Source of the DNA: JAFKFH01 sp017307375 | Lineage (GTDB): Bacteria; Pseudomonadota; Alphaproteobacteria; Ferrovibrionales; Ferrovibrionaceae | Reading direction: 5' to 3' | NCBI GenBank assembly: GCA_965229335.1 | Contig: OZ245874.1 | Coordinates: 5,518,001 to 5,582,000, forward strand | Length of the DNA: 64,000 nucleotides | Shown: positions 45,718 to 57,080 of the stretch, in pieces | Numbering within the stretch: the first letter of the stretch is position 1 | How the letters are laid out: every line of letters starts with the position of its first letter | Position numbers and translations under genes: made by a program | The notes under the pieces: model-generated | The model's database searches: none | What the model saw: only the letters and a program-made list of their open reading frames with translations | Told to the model about the DNA's origin: nothing

Positions 45718-46344
45718 ATGGACATGCCTCCGTCGCGCGCCGGTACGCTGGCGCTGGTCGGGGCCGATCTGGCCCTCGATTTCTGCAACACCGCCTCGGG
45801 CCGCGGCGGGCCGGAAGCGCGCGAGCATCTGCAGGCGGCGCGGCATGTCGTCGACTGGGCCGCCCATGCCGGGGTGCTGACCGATCAGTCGCGCGCGGCG
45901 GTGCTGGACCGGCTCGACGAGATCGCGGCCGAATTGCTGGCGCAGGCGACGACGACGCGCGACTGCATCCACCGCTGCGGCATGGCGCTTGCCGCCGGCC
46001 GCCAGCCCGATCCGGCCGACCTCGACCTGCTCGGCCGGCTGCATGCCGCCAATCTCGCCTCGGCCCGGCTGGCCCCGCAGGACGGCGGCTATGGCTGGGC
46101 CTGGTCGCCCGCCGACGGCCCGATCCAGGCGATCCTGGGCCCGATCGTCCTGTCGGCACTGCTGCTGCTGACCCGCAAGGACCTGACGCGGGTCAAGGAA
46201 TGCCCCGGCCACCATTGCGGCTGGCTGTTCTTCGACACGACCAAGAACAAGACCCGGCGCTGGTGCGAGATGTCGGTCTGCGGCAACCGCGCCAAGCAGA
46301 CCCGGCATGTCCAGCGCCGGCGCCAGGCTGCGCAGCCGCAATAG
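45718..46344 (+). CDS. CGNR zinc-finger (ABATE domain) regulator
   Basis: 208 residues from ATG 45718, which has AGGTGG six bases upstream; ATGs at 45700 and 45724 are alternatives. N-terminal ABATE domain (LALDFCNTASGRGGPEAREHL) and C-terminal CGNR zinc finger with ECPGHHCGWLFFDTTKNKTR and RWCEMSVCGNRAK, the four-Cys binding site. Probable DNA-binding regulator; the exporter gene downstream is a natural target. Confidence 0.87.
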   Translation: MDMPPSRAGTLALVGADLALDFCNTASGRGGPEAREHLQAARHVVDWAAHAGVLTDQSRAAVLDRLDEIAAELLAQATTTRDCIHRCGMALAAGRQPDPADLDLLGRLHAANLASARLAPQDGGYGWAWSPADGPIQAILGPIVLSALLLLTRKDLTRVKECPGHHCGWLFFDTTKNKTRRWCEMSVCGNRAKQTRHVQRRRQAAQPQ

Positions 46345-46414
46345 CCGGCAGCGACCGCGTTTCGCCGGCCGATTTCCCCCGCCCCGGCTGCATGGCTGGC
46401 TTGCATGCTGCGAC

Positions 46415-46444
46415 TTGGTGCCGCACTGACTTCGGACGTACTAT
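46415..46444 (+). promoter_or_regulatory. Possible promoter of the DHA2 exporter gene
   Basis: TTGGTG, 18-base spacer, TACTAT, ending 34 bases before the start codon. Matches to the sigma-70 consensus are modest. Confidence 0.25.
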
Positions 46445-46477
46445 CCCCGACCCTGCCGGCCAGTGTGAGCAATCCGC

Positions 46478-47953
46478 ATGACGTTGAGCCCGTCCGAGGT
46501 CCACACCGTGGTGATCGGCGCCCTGCTGGCGCTGTTCCTTTCGGCCCTCGACCAGACCATCATTTCCACCGCCCTGCCGACCATGGCCGCCGAACTCGGC
46601 GATTTTGCCCTGATCTCGTGGGTGGTGACGTCCTACCTGCTGGTCTCGACCTGCGTGACCCCGATCCTGGGCAAGCTCTCCGACCTCTACGGCCGGCGGG
46701 TGATCCTGCTGATCTGCCTCGTCGTGTTCCTCGGCGCCTCCGCCCTCTGCGCGCTGGCGCCGACGATGCCGCTGCTGATCGCGGCCCGGGCGATCCAGGG
46801 TGCCGGCGGCGGCGGGCTGATGGTGATGGCGCAGACCATCATCGCCGACGTCGTCGCCCCGCGCGAACGTGGCCGCTATGCCGCCTATTTCGCGATGGTC
46901 TGGGCCTCGTCCTCGCTGATCGGCCCGATCCTCGGCGGTTTCCTCAGCCAGCATGCCGGCTGGCCCTGGATCTTCTGGGTCAACCTGCCGATCGGGCTGG
47001 TCGCCTTCTTCGTGATCGACCGGGTGCTGCGCAAGCTGCCGGTGCGCCACCAGCCGACCCGCATCGACTATCTCAGCGTCACGCTGTTCACCCTGGCCTC
47101 GACCGGCGTGCTGGCCGTGCTCTCGCTCGGCGGCACCCAGCTCAAATGGTCTTCGCCCTGGCTGTGGGGCATCGCCGCGGCCGCGGTCGTCATCGGCTGG
47201 CTGTTCCTGCGCCGCCAGGGCCGGGTGGCCGAACCGATCCTGCCGCCCCGCTTCCTCACCGACGCGGTGGTCGGCCCGGCGCTCGGCGCCGTCGCCCTCG
47301 GCTTCGGCGCCTATCTCGCCATCGCCGTGCTGGCGCCGACCTACATGCAGGTGGCGCTGGGGGCCGAGCCCGCGACCGTCGGGCTGATGATGATTCCGAT
47401 GATGATCGCCACCACGATCACCGCGGCATCGGCCGGCCGCTACGTCAAGGCGACCGGCAATTACAAGCTGCCGCCGCTGATCGGGATGCCGGTCGCCGCC
47501 GGCGCGCTGATCGTGCTGGCCCTGCTCGGTCAGCACGACACGCTGGTGATCGCCGCGGGCCTGTTGTTCCTGGTCGGGCTGGGCATCGGCCCGATCTTCC
47601 CGACGTCGATGGTCGCCGCGCAGAACGCGGTGGCGCGGCGCGACCTCGGCACCATCACCGGCACGATCGGCTTTTCCCGCGCGCTGGGCGGCGCGGTGCT
47701 GACCGCGGCTGCCTCGGCGCTGGTGCTGGGCCTGATCGCGCTCTGGGTGCCGGCAGCCGGCAACGTCGCCGGCATGGAAGACCTGGTGCGCCATCCGCTC
47801 GACGCGGCCGGCCGGGCCGAAATCGCCCGGGCGTTCTCGGTGCTGTTCGGCGCCACCGCGGCGGTGATCCTGATCGCCGCCTTCATCTACATGCAGGTGG
47901 CCCACCGACCGTTGCGCGAATCGGTCGAGGTGGAACCGGCCGAGCCGATCTGA
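46478..47953 (+). CDS. DHA2-family (EmrB/QacA-like) MFS multidrug exporter
   Basis: 491 residues, 14 TM segments. LSALDQTIISTALPTMAAEL, GKLSDLYGRRVI (motif A) and IQGAGGGGLMVMAQTIIAD (DHA2 motif) are unmistakable. Proton-coupled efflux in the inner membrane; no EmrA partner adjacent. It follows the CGNR gene by 133 bases and converges with the kdgK gene. Confidence 0.93.
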   Translation: MTLSPSEVHTVVIGALLALFLSALDQTIISTALPTMAAELGDFALISWVVTSYLLVSTCVTPILGKLSDLYGRRVILLICLVVFLGASALCALAPTMPLLIAARAIQGAGGGGLMVMAQTIIADVVAPRERGRYAAYFAMVWASSSLIGPILGGFLSQHAGWPWIFWVNLPIGLVAFFVIDRVLRKLPVRHQPTRIDYLSVTLFTLASTGVLAVLSLGGTQLKWSSPWLWGIAAAAVVIGWLFLRRQGRVAEPILPPRFLTDAVVGPALGAVALGFGAYLAIAVLAPTYMQVALGAEPATVGLMMIPMMIATTITAASAGRYVKATGNYKLPPLIGMPVAAGALIVLALLGQHDTLVIAAGLLFLVGLGIGPIFPTSMVAAQNAVARRDLGTITGTIGFSRALGGAVLTAAASALVLGLIALWVPAAGNVAGMEDLVRHPLDAAGRAEIARAFSVLFGATAAVILIAAFIYMQVAHRPLRESVEVEPAEPI

Positions 47954-47959
47954 TCCCGC

Positions 47960-48889
47960 CTAGCCCCGCGCCGTCACGAAGGCCTCGACCGCCTCGCGGC
48001 GCGGGATCGGGGCGACGGCGGAATAGCCCTGCGTCGTCAGCGCGGCGGCGGCGCAGGCATAGCGCGCCGCCGCTTCCGGCGCGTCGCCGGCGGCAAGCCG
48101 TGCCAGGAAGCTGCCGTCGCAGCAATCGCCGGCGCCGGTCGCGTCGACGGCCGCGACCTTGAAAGCGGGAATGCGGATCCGGCTGTCCTTGTCGGCAAGC
48201 CAGGCACCCTCGGCCCCGAGTTTGAGTAGCACCAGGCCGACCCCGCGTTCCAGCGCGTAATCGAGAACCGCTTCCGGCCGGTCAAGACCGAACAGGTCGG
48301 CCATCTCGTCGAACCCCGGCAGGAAGACGTCGGCCTGGGCGATCGTCGCCTCGATGATCGCGCGCGCGCGCGGGCGCGACCACAGCTTCAGCCTGACATT
48401 GGGATCATACGATACCCGGGTGCCGGCCGCCCGCGCGGTCTCGACCGCATGAAACACCGTATCGGTCGCGCTGGCCGAGATCGCCTGGCTGATGCCCGAG
48501 ACATGCAGGAACCGGGCGGAGGCGACGAGCCGCGTCGGCAGGTCGGCCGGCGTCATGCGCGCAGCCGCCGACCCGGCGCGGCGATAGGTGAATTCATGCC
48601 CGTCCGGGCCGTGGGTCACGAAATAGATGCCGGTCGGCGCGTCGCGATCGGTCGCGACCTCGTCGGCCTGCACCGCTTCGACCTGCCACAGCCGGCGCAA
48701 GGCGCGGCCGAAGGCGTCGTCGCCCAGGCGGGTCCAATAGGCGGCGCGCGCACCCTGGCGGCTGGCGGCGATCGCGACGTTCGAGGTATCGCCGCCGAAG
48801 CCTTGCGCGAAGGCGCCGTTCTCTTCGGCCTGGTTGAATTCGACCATCGGTTCGCCGATGGCCACCACGTCGAGAAGTTTGTCGGTCAT
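47960..48889 (-). CDS. kdgK: 2-dehydro-3-deoxygluconokinase (PfkB family)
   Basis: 309 residues from ATG 48889, overlapping the aldolase stop by four bases. PfkB fold with FGGDTSNVAIAASRQGA near the start, ISASATDTVFHAVETARAAG, SYDPNVRLKLWS and the catalytic DATGAGDCCDGSF. Phosphorylates KDG to KDPG in the cytosol. Last of twelve genes in the minus-strand operon. Confidence 0.88.
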   Translation of the reverse strand: MTDKLLDVVAIGEPMVEFNQAEENGAFAQGFGGDTSNVAIAASRQGARAAYWTRLGDDAFGRALRRLWQVEAVQADEVATDRDAPTGIYFVTHGPDGHEFTYRRAGSAAARMTPADLPTRLVASARFLHVSGISQAISASATDTVFHAVETARAAGTRVSYDPNVRLKLWSRPRARAIIEATIAQADVFLPGFDEMADLFGLDRPEAVLDYALERGVGLVLLKLGAEGAWLADKDSRIRIPAFKVAAVDATGAGDCCDGSFLARLAAGDAPEAAARYACAAAALTTQGYSAVAPIPRREAVEAFVTARG

Positions 48890-49497
48890 GCCGTCCAGGC
48901 CTCGACGAAGGCGCGGGCATTGGCGCCGACGGCCGCGGCATCCATGCCAGGCTTGTACAGCGCCGAGCCGAGACCGAAACCGGTGGCGCCGGCGGCGCGA
49001 TAGACCGCCATGCGGGCGGGCGTGATGCCGCCGACCGGCATCACCCGCGTCGCGTTCGGCAGCACGGCACGCCAAGCCTTGATCACCTCGGGCCCGATCT
49101 GCTCGGCCGGGAATGCCTTCAGGCCGTCGGCACCGGCCGCCAGCGCGGCGAAGGCTTCGGTCGGCGTCGCCACGCCGGGCACGCAGACCAGGCCATGGGC
49201 CTTGGCCGCGGTGATGATGACCGGATCGGCGTGCGGCATGACGATCAGCTTCGCGCCGGTCGCGGCCACTGCGGCGACGTCGGAGACACGGAGGACGGTG
49301 CCGGCGCCGATCAGGCAGCGGCCGCCGAACCGGCCCGCCAGACGGGCGATCGAGACCATCGGATCGGGCGAGTTCAGCGGGACTTCGATGGTGGTGAAGC
49401 CGGCCGCGACCAGCGCCTCGCCGATGCCGACGGCTTCGTCCGGCGTCACGCCGCGCAGGATGGCAACCAGCGGCAGGGCATCGAGACGGTCCAGCAT
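48886..49497 (-). CDS. dgoA: 2-dehydro-3-deoxy-6-phosphogalactonate aldolase
   Basis: 203 residues. Class I aldolase of the KDPG/KDPGal family: EVPLNSPDP marks DgoA rather than Eda, general base region LVAILRG, and the Schiff-base Lys in GLKAFPAEQIGPEVIK. Splits KDPGal (and possibly KDPG) into pyruvate and glyceraldehyde-3-phosphate. Starts five bases after dgoK. Confidence 0.9.
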   Translation of the reverse strand: MLDRLDALPLVAILRGVTPDEAVGIGEALVAAGFTTIEVPLNSPDPMVSIARLAGRFGGRCLIGAGTVLRVSDVAAVAATGAKLIVMPHADPVIITAAKAHGLVCVPGVATPTEAFAALAAGADGLKAFPAEQIGPEVIKAWRAVLPNATRVMPVGGITPARMAVYRAAGATGFGLGSALYKPGMDAAAVGANARAFVEAWTA

Positions 49498-49502
49498 GGC
49501 GA

Positions 49503-50376
49503 TTACTCCTTCAACAGGCCGGCCGAGCCGGCGATGCGCCACAGGCCGGTGACGACGGCATCGTCGGGCGCCGCGTCCGCGGCGCGGCCACACAGGGCAA
49601 GGGCGGTGACATAGCGATGGCTGAGCCCCGCCCCGCCGATCACGGTGACCGCCCCGGGCCAATCCTTGCCGAAGGCGGCGATTTCCGCCCCGATCAGGAT
49701 ACCGGAAAGCCGCGCGGCCAGCGCCGCCGGGCCCGCGCGGCCGAGCAGGCCCAGCGCACGAATGCCGAACAGGTCGACCAGCCCGCGGTCGTGACCGGCA
49801 GCCACGCCCTCGGCGAACGCGGTGGCGTCGAGCGGCGCGTCGGGCGCCGTGGTGCGCGAGAGGATCGACTGGCGGGCCAGCAGGCCATAGATCTCGCCGG
49901 TCATCGCGGTGGCAAAATCCTCGACACGGCCACCCTTTACCCGGACCCACTTGGCATGGGTGCCCGGCAGCAGCAGCAGCCGTTCGGAATCGTCGCCGGC
50001 GACCACGCCCAGGATCTGCGTCTCCTCGCCGCGCAGCACGTCGGGCCGGGCCGGCTGGACCAGTCCCGGCACGATGTGCAGGCCGTCGACGACGACGAGG
50101 CCGGCGCCGAGGCTGTCCAGATCGGCCGGGCAGGAAACATAAGGCGCCTCGCGCCAGCCGTCGCGGCTGCCGACCATGCCGCAGGCCAGGCGCGGCAGAC
50201 CGGGCCAGGCGGCCAGCCAGTCGCCACAGGCCGCCTGAAGTGCGCCGGCAAAGTCGCGGTCCTTGATGGCGGTGAGGCCGCAATCGGCCTCGCGCCGCTC
50301 CAGCACCTGCCCGGCGGCGCCGATCAGATAGCCGCGCCAGCTGGTGGTGCCCCAGTCGATGCCGAGCAGCAGCGGA

Positions 50377-50390
<14 letters not shown>
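49503..50390 (-). CDS. dgoK: 2-dehydro-3-deoxygalactonokinase
   Basis: 295 residues. ASKHA-fold sugar-acid kinase: [16 protein letters not shown] (phosphate 1 loop), [28 protein letters not shown] and [15 protein letters not shown]. Makes KDPGal from KDGal. Its start overlaps the ABC ATPase gene by 14 bases, so it belongs to the transporter operon. Confidence 0.92.
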
Positions 50391-52355
<1,965 letters not shown>

Positions 52356-52365
52356 CGGCCGCTCC

Positions 52366-53424
52366 TCAGCGCGTCTTGCCGCGGGCCGGCACCGGCCAGA
52401 CGCCCTCGACCATGTCGCCGCGCGCCACCACCACCTCGTCATGCAGGTTGGTGACGACGCAGACATGGTTCGGCACGATACGCAGCCGCTCGCCGATCTC
52501 GGGCTTCCGGACGGACCGGCTGAGATCGACGATGCCGTGCTCCTCGTTCAGCCGGACGATGACCGCGTCGGGATAACCCAGCACGACGCCGTGACCGGCG
52601 CCCAGTGCCGGATCGACCTTGTCGCTCGACAAGGTCTTGGAACCGGCATCGATGATCGCCCGGTCGTCGGTCGGCCGGCTGACCACCGTGGCATGGACCA
52701 GCAGGGCGCAATCGTCGAGGTCGGCTGCGCCCGCCCCGACCGTGGCCCGGTCGTGGTAGACATAGGTGCCGACGCGATATTCGCCGATACCGGCGACCGT
52801 ATGCGCCGACCAGGCCTCCGGCGTGCCGCCGCCCGACACCATCTCGATCGGCAGGCCGGCGGCTTCGAACACCGGCCGGGCCGCGGCGACGAACGCGGCC
52901 GACCTGGCCGAACTGGGATAGGTCATCAGGCCGCGGAAGCGGACATGGGGTCTTGCCGCCGCGGCGCGCGCGAGATCGAGGGCCTGTTCGACCGAGACGA
53001 CGCCGGTGCGGCCGTTGCCGGAATCGAATTCGACCAGCACGCCGATCTCGGCTTCCGCCTGCGCCGCCGCGGTCGCGACGGCGTCGAGCGCGACCGCATT
53101 GTCGACCGCGCATGTCAGCCGCACCCTGCTGGCCAGCCCGGCCAGCCGCGCGACCTTCGGCTGCCCGACGATCGGATAGGAGATCAGGATGTCGCTCAGG
53201 CCGGCATCGGCCATCACCTCGGCCTCGCCGATCTTCTGGCAGGTGATGCCGACCGCCCCCAGTTCGACCTGGGCCCGAGCGAACTGCGGCAGCTTGTGGG
53301 TCTTGATATGCGGCCGCAGCTTCAGGCCGTGGCGGTCGCAATAGTCCTGCATCCGGCGCAGGTTGCGCTCGACCTTGTCGAGATCGACGACGGGAACCGG
53401 CGTGTCGAGTTCGTCAAGCCGCAT
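52366..53424 (-). CDS. Fold-type III PLP enzyme (D-serine dehydratase/D-threonine aldolase-like)
   Basis: 352 residues from ATG 53424. Alanine-racemase-like barrel with the PLP Lys in [14 protein letters not shown], followed by [12 protein letters not shown] and the metal site [14 protein letters not shown]. The H-x-C pair is what I recall for zinc-dependent D-serine dehydratases, while D-threonine aldolases have H-x-D, so dehydration with loss of ammonia is the better guess. In this operon, flanked by RidA and KDG/KDGal enzymes, a substrate such as D-glucosaminate is attractive (inference). Confidence 0.82.
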   Translation of the reverse strand: MRLDELDTPVPVVDLDKVERNLRRMQDYCDRHGLKLRPHIKTHKLPQFARAQVELGAVGITCQKIGEAEVMADAGLSDILISYPIVGQPKVARLAGLASRVRLTCAVDNAVALDAVATAAAQAEAEIGVLVEFDSGNGRTGVVSVEQALDLARAAAARPHVRFRGLMTYPSSARSAAFVAAARPVFEAAGLPIEMVSGGGTPEAWSAHTVAGIGEYRVGTYVYHDRATVGAGAADLDDCALLVHATVVSRPTDDRAIIDAGSKTLSSDKVDPALGAGHGVVLGYPDAVIVRLNEEHGIVDLSRSVRKPEIGERLRIVPNHVCVVTNLHDEVVVARGDMVEGVWPVPARGKTR

Positions 53425-54226
53425 CGGTGGACTCTCCTTGGAAATGGGGCAGCGCGCCGCTCCAGCCGATCTCGCCGGCAACCGCGCGCGCCGCGCCCTG
53501 CACCTGGGGCACCAGCGCGGCCATCCGCGCCTCGCTCATGTAGCGGACCGCCGAGGACACGCTGATCGCGGCGACCACCTCGCCCTTCGCCCCGCGGATC
53601 GGCACGGCAACGCAGGCGATGCCCGGCTCGTTCTCCTCCAGGTCGAAGGCGCAGTCGGCCCGCGCATAGTCGCGCAGGCGCTGGACGAACTCGTCCGGCG
53701 AGGTGATCGAATTCGGCGTGCGGGCCGAGGCCGGATCGAACGCCGCCCGCCATTCCTGCTCGCTGCGGCCGAGCAGCAGGGCCTTGCCCAGGCCGGTCGA
53801 GGCGACCGGCATGCGCTGGCCGATGCGCGAGCGCATCTCCAGACCGCGGCTGCCCTGGATCTTGTCGATGTAAAGCACTTCCCCGCCATCCAGGATGCCG
53901 AGATGGACGGTATCGCCGCAAGTCTCGGCGAGGCGCTCCAGTATGGGGCGGGCCAGCGCCGGCAGATGCGCCTGGTCATGCGCCTTGAAGCCGAGTTCGA
54001 TCAGCTTCGGCCCGAGGAAATAGCCGCGCCCGGGGATATGGCGCAGATAGCGCAGATGGACCAGCGCCAGCACCAGCCGATGGGCGGTCGACCGGGTCAT
54101 GCCAACCGCGGCGACCAGCGACTTGAGATCATGCGCGCCCGCCGCCACGGCCTCGATCACGGTCAGGCCGCGGACCAGCGTCTGGCTGCCGTGCAAGGCG
54201 TTGTCGGGGTTCAGCGGGCGCGCCAT
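53414..54226 (-). CDS. IclR-family transcriptional regulator
   Basis: 270 residues. N-terminal winged helix (VRGLTVIEAVAAGAHDLKSL, VAAVGMTRSTAHRLVLALVH) and IclR effector domain (RMPVASTGLGKALLLG, GIACVAVPIRGAKGEVVAAI). Sits inside the twelve-gene operon, overlapping the PLP-enzyme gene by eleven bases, so it is made together with the pathway and probably senses a pathway intermediate. Confidence 0.9.
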   Translation of the reverse strand: MARPLNPDNALHGSQTLVRGLTVIEAVAAGAHDLKSLVAAVGMTRSTAHRLVLALVHLRYLRHIPGRGYFLGPKLIELGFKAHDQAHLPALARPILERLAETCGDTVHLGILDGGEVLYIDKIQGSRGLEMRSRIGQRMPVASTGLGKALLLGRSEQEWRAAFDPASARTPNSITSPDEFVQRLRDYARADCAFDLEENEPGIACVAVPIRGAKGEVVAAISVSSAVRYMSEARMAALVPQVQGAARAVAGEIGWSGALPHFQGESTDAA

Positions 54227-54234
54227 GGCCGGGA

Positions 54235-54615
54235 TCAGGCCTGATCGGGCACGACCGCGATGCAGTCGATCTCGACGTGGATGCCGTGCAACTGGCAGCC
54301 GACCGTCGTGCGGGCCGGCGGAGCCGAGGGGAAGAATTCCTTGTAGATCTCGTTGTATTCGGCGAAGCGCGTCAGGTCGGCCAGATAGGCGTTGACCTTG
54401 ACCGCCTGCGACAGGTCGGTGCCGGCACCCTGCAGGATGGTGTTGACGTTGCGCAGGGTCTGGCGCACCTGCTCAGCAAAATTGTCCGACTTCTTGCCGG
54501 TCGCCGGATCGACCGGCCCCTGGCCCGAGACGAACACGAAGCCGTTGGCGACGACCGCGTGCGAATAATGACCGGCAGCCTTGGCCGCATCGCCGACATT
54601 GAGGGGTTTGCGCAT
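54235..54615 (-). CDS. RidA-family enamine/imine deaminase
   Basis: 126 residues. Rid signature: FVSGQGPVDPATGK, AKVNAYL-type strand (KVNAYLADLTRF) and the catalytic Arg in SAPPARTTVG with VEIDCIAVV. Hydrolyses reactive enamine/imine intermediates released by PLP dehydratases, fitting its position two genes from the PLP enzyme. One base separates it from the deacylase gene. Confidence 0.9.
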   Translation of the reverse strand: MRKPLNVGDAAKAAGHYSHAVVANGFVFVSGQGPVDPATGKKSDNFAEQVRQTLRNVNTILQGAGTDLSQAVKVNAYLADLTRFAEYNEIYKEFFPSAPPARTTVGCQLHGIHVEIDCIAVVPDQA

Positions 54616-54616
54616 A

Positions 54617-56218
54617 TCAGGACTCCTGCTTGATGGAACGGCCGAGGACCCGGCCAGGAAGTTCGCCGGTCACCGCGCCATTGGCGACGACCGTGCGGCC
54701 CGCGACCCAGACCCGATCGATGCCCTGGGGGGGCAAGGTCGGCGCGGTGAACTCGGCGCCGTCGCGGATATCGGGGCCGAACAGCACGAGGTCGGCGGCC
54801 ATGCCGGCGCGGATCAGCCCGCGATCGTAGAGACCGAAGCGCTGGGCCGGCGCCGACGTCATGTGCCGGACCGCTTCTTCCAGCGACAGCCAGCCGAAAT
54901 CGCCGGCACAGCGGGCGATGTAGCGCGGGAACGAGCCGAAGGCGCGCGGATGCGGCCGGCTGCCGGGTCGCGGCAACCCGTCCGAGCCCAGCATGTGCAG
55001 CGGATGGGTCAGCGCCGCGCGCAGATCGCCGTCGTCCAGCTGGAACATGACGATATTGGTCTGGCCGCGATCGGCCAGGATCAGCCGGCACAGCGTGTCG
55101 AACGGTGCCTCGCCCGCAGCCGCCGCGATGTCCGACAGCTTGCGACCCTCCAGCGGCTTCAGCGCCGGTGAGGCAACCCCGCCGATCACGACGTTCTCCC
55201 AGCCGATCAGCCGGATCTTCGATTCCCAGCCGGCATCGGGGGCGATGCCCTCCAGCACCGCCTTTTCCAGCGCGGCGCGCTCGGCCGGATCGGCCAGGCG
55301 CTGCAGCAGCCGCGCGATGCCGCCGGCCTGGGCCGACGGCGGCAGCAGTTGCAGGATGGTCGACGAGCCCGCGGGATAGGGATACATGTCGAACGAGATG
55401 TCGACCCCCTCGGCGCGCGCGGCCTCGAGCCGGGCGATCGCCTTCGGCACGCTGCCCCAATAGGGGCGGCCGGCCGCCTGCAGATGCGACAGCAGGCCGA
55501 TGGCCTTGGCGGCGCGGACAATGCCGATGAATTCGTCGACCGACCCGATCAGCCCGCCTTCATAGGAACGGACATGGGCGGCCAGGATCGCACCGTGCGC
55601 AGCGACCGTTTCGGCCAGCGCGCGCAATTCCGCCTCGTCGGCATAGGCCGAGGGGGGATAGACCAGGCCGAGCGACAGGCCGGCCGCGCCCTGGTCGAGC
55701 TGGCGGGCCAGCAGGGCCTGCATCGCCGCCCGCTCGGCCGCCGTGGCCGGACGGTCGTCGGGGCCGACCACGGCCAGGCGCAGCGCGGCATGACCGACCA
55801 GGCCGATCAGGTTCAGCGCAATGCCCTGCCCCTCCAGCCGGGCGCGATAGGCGCCGAAATCGGCGAAGATCTCGTCTTCCGCGACCTCGCCCAGCAGCGA
55901 GCCGAAATGCGCGCGCAGGCCGTCGGCCCGGGGAAACAGCGAGAAGCTGCAATTGCCGACGACGATCGAGGTGACACCCTGCGCCGCCTTTTCCGGCCGC
56001 GACGGTTCGCGCAGGAAGATCAGGTCGTCGTGGCAATGGGCGTCGATGAAACCCGGAGCGAGATAGCGGTCACCGGCATCGAAGCGCGCCGCGCCGCGGG
56101 CGTCGAGCCCGTGGCCGACGGCGGCGATCCTGCCCCCGTCGACCAGCACCTCGCCGCGAAACCACGGCGCGCCGGAGCCGTCGACGATGCGGGCATTGGC
56201 GATCAGCAGGCGATCCAT
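54617..56218 (-). CDS. D-aminoacylase-family amidohydrolase
   Basis: 533 residues from ATG 56218. Amidohydrolase barrel with HxH as DAHCHDDL, bridging Cys in VVGNCSFSLFP, His in AAHVRSYEGG, His in SHLQAAG and the catalytic Asp in MLGSDG. It keeps the metal site of N-acyl-D-amino-acid deacylases but SHHK of those enzymes is SHLQ here, so substrate recognition probably differs. In context it would remove an acyl (acetyl) group from a 2-amino acid or aldosaminate of D configuration. Confidence 0.87.
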   Translation of the reverse strand: MDRLLIANARIVDGSGAPWFRGEVLVDGGRIAAVGHGLDARGAARFDAGDRYLAPGFIDAHCHDDLIFLREPSRPEKAAQGVTSIVVGNCSFSLFPRADGLRAHFGSLLGEVAEDEIFADFGAYRARLEGQGIALNLIGLVGHAALRLAVVGPDDRPATAAERAAMQALLARQLDQGAAGLSLGLVYPPSAYADEAELRALAETVAAHGAILAAHVRSYEGGLIGSVDEFIGIVRAAKAIGLLSHLQAAGRPYWGSVPKAIARLEAARAEGVDISFDMYPYPAGSSTILQLLPPSAQAGGIARLLQRLADPAERAALEKAVLEGIAPDAGWESKIRLIGWENVVIGGVASPALKPLEGRKLSDIAAAAGEAPFDTLCRLILADRGQTNIVMFQLDDGDLRAALTHPLHMLGSDGLPRPGSRPHPRAFGSFPRYIARCAGDFGWLSLEEAVRHMTSAPAQRFGLYDRGLIRAGMAADLVLFGPDIRDGAEFTAPTLPPQGIDRVWVAGRTVVANGAVTGELPGRVLGRSIKQES

Positions 56219-56219
56219 G

Positions 56220-57068
56220 TCAGAGGACCTTCTGCAGCTTCGGGTCAAGCGCATCGCGCAGCCCGTCGCCGACGATCTGCAGCGCCAGCACGGTCAGCAC
56301 GATCGCGCCGCCGGGTGCCAGCATCAGCCAGTCGGCCTGGCGCATGTATTGCTGGGCCCCGGCGATCATGTTGCCCCAGGTCGGGCTGGTCGGCGGCACG
56401 CCGACGCCGAGGAATGACAGTGCCGCCTCGGTCAGGATCGCATAGGCGAAGATGAACGTCGCCTGGACGATCAGCGGCGAGACCAGGTTGGGCAGGATAT
56501 GGATCGCGATGATCCGGGCATGGCGGGCGCCCAGGGCGGTCGCCGCCTCGACGAACTGCAACTCGCGCAGCACCAGCGTGGCGGCGCGCACCACGCGGGC
56601 CACGCGCGGCGTATAGACGACACCCAGCGCCAGGACGGTATTGAACAGCGACGGGCCCAGCGCCGCCATCAGCGCGATGGCCAGCAGGATGTCGGGAAAG
56701 GCCATCAGCGCGTCGATCAGCCGCATCACCGGGCCGTCGAGCCGCCTGGCATAGCCGGCGACGACACCGGTGACGGTGCCGAGGATGCAGGCCACCACGA
56801 CGACCATGCCGCCGACCGCCAGCGACAGCTGCGCGCCGTGCATCACCCGGCTTAGAACATCGCGGCCGAATTCGTCGGTGCCGAACCAATGGTTCATCGC
56901 CGGCCCCTTCAGCCGGTTGATGATGTCCATCTTGTTCGGCGCGTAGGGCGCCAGCCACGGCGCGGCGATGGCAACGGCAATGACGCCGACCAGCACCAGG
57001 GCGGCGATCAGCACCAGGCGCCGGCGGAACATCCGGCGGACCAGCAGCGCGGTCGGGGATTTCATCAT
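56220..57068 (-). CDS. ABC permease, DppC-type
   Basis: 282 residues. N-terminal TM then YAPNKMDIINRLKGPAMNHWFGTDEFGRDV, the DppC/OppC signature; EAA loop EAATALGARHARIIAIHIL. Ends one base before the deacylase gene. Confidence 0.92.
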   Translation of the reverse strand: MMKSPTALLVRRMFRRRLVLIAALVLVGVIAVAIAAPWLAPYAPNKMDIINRLKGPAMNHWFGTDEFGRDVLSRVMHGAQLSLAVGGMVVVVACILGTVTGVVAGYARRLDGPVMRLIDALMAFPDILLAIALMAALGPSLFNTVLALGVVYTPRVARVVRAATLVLRELQFVEAATALGARHARIIAIHILPNLVSPLIVQATFIFAYAILTEAALSFLGVGVPPTSPTWGNMIAGAQQYMRQADWLMLAPGGAIVLTVLALQIVGDGLRDALDPKLQKVL

Positions 57069-57080
57069 GGCCGCCCCCTC

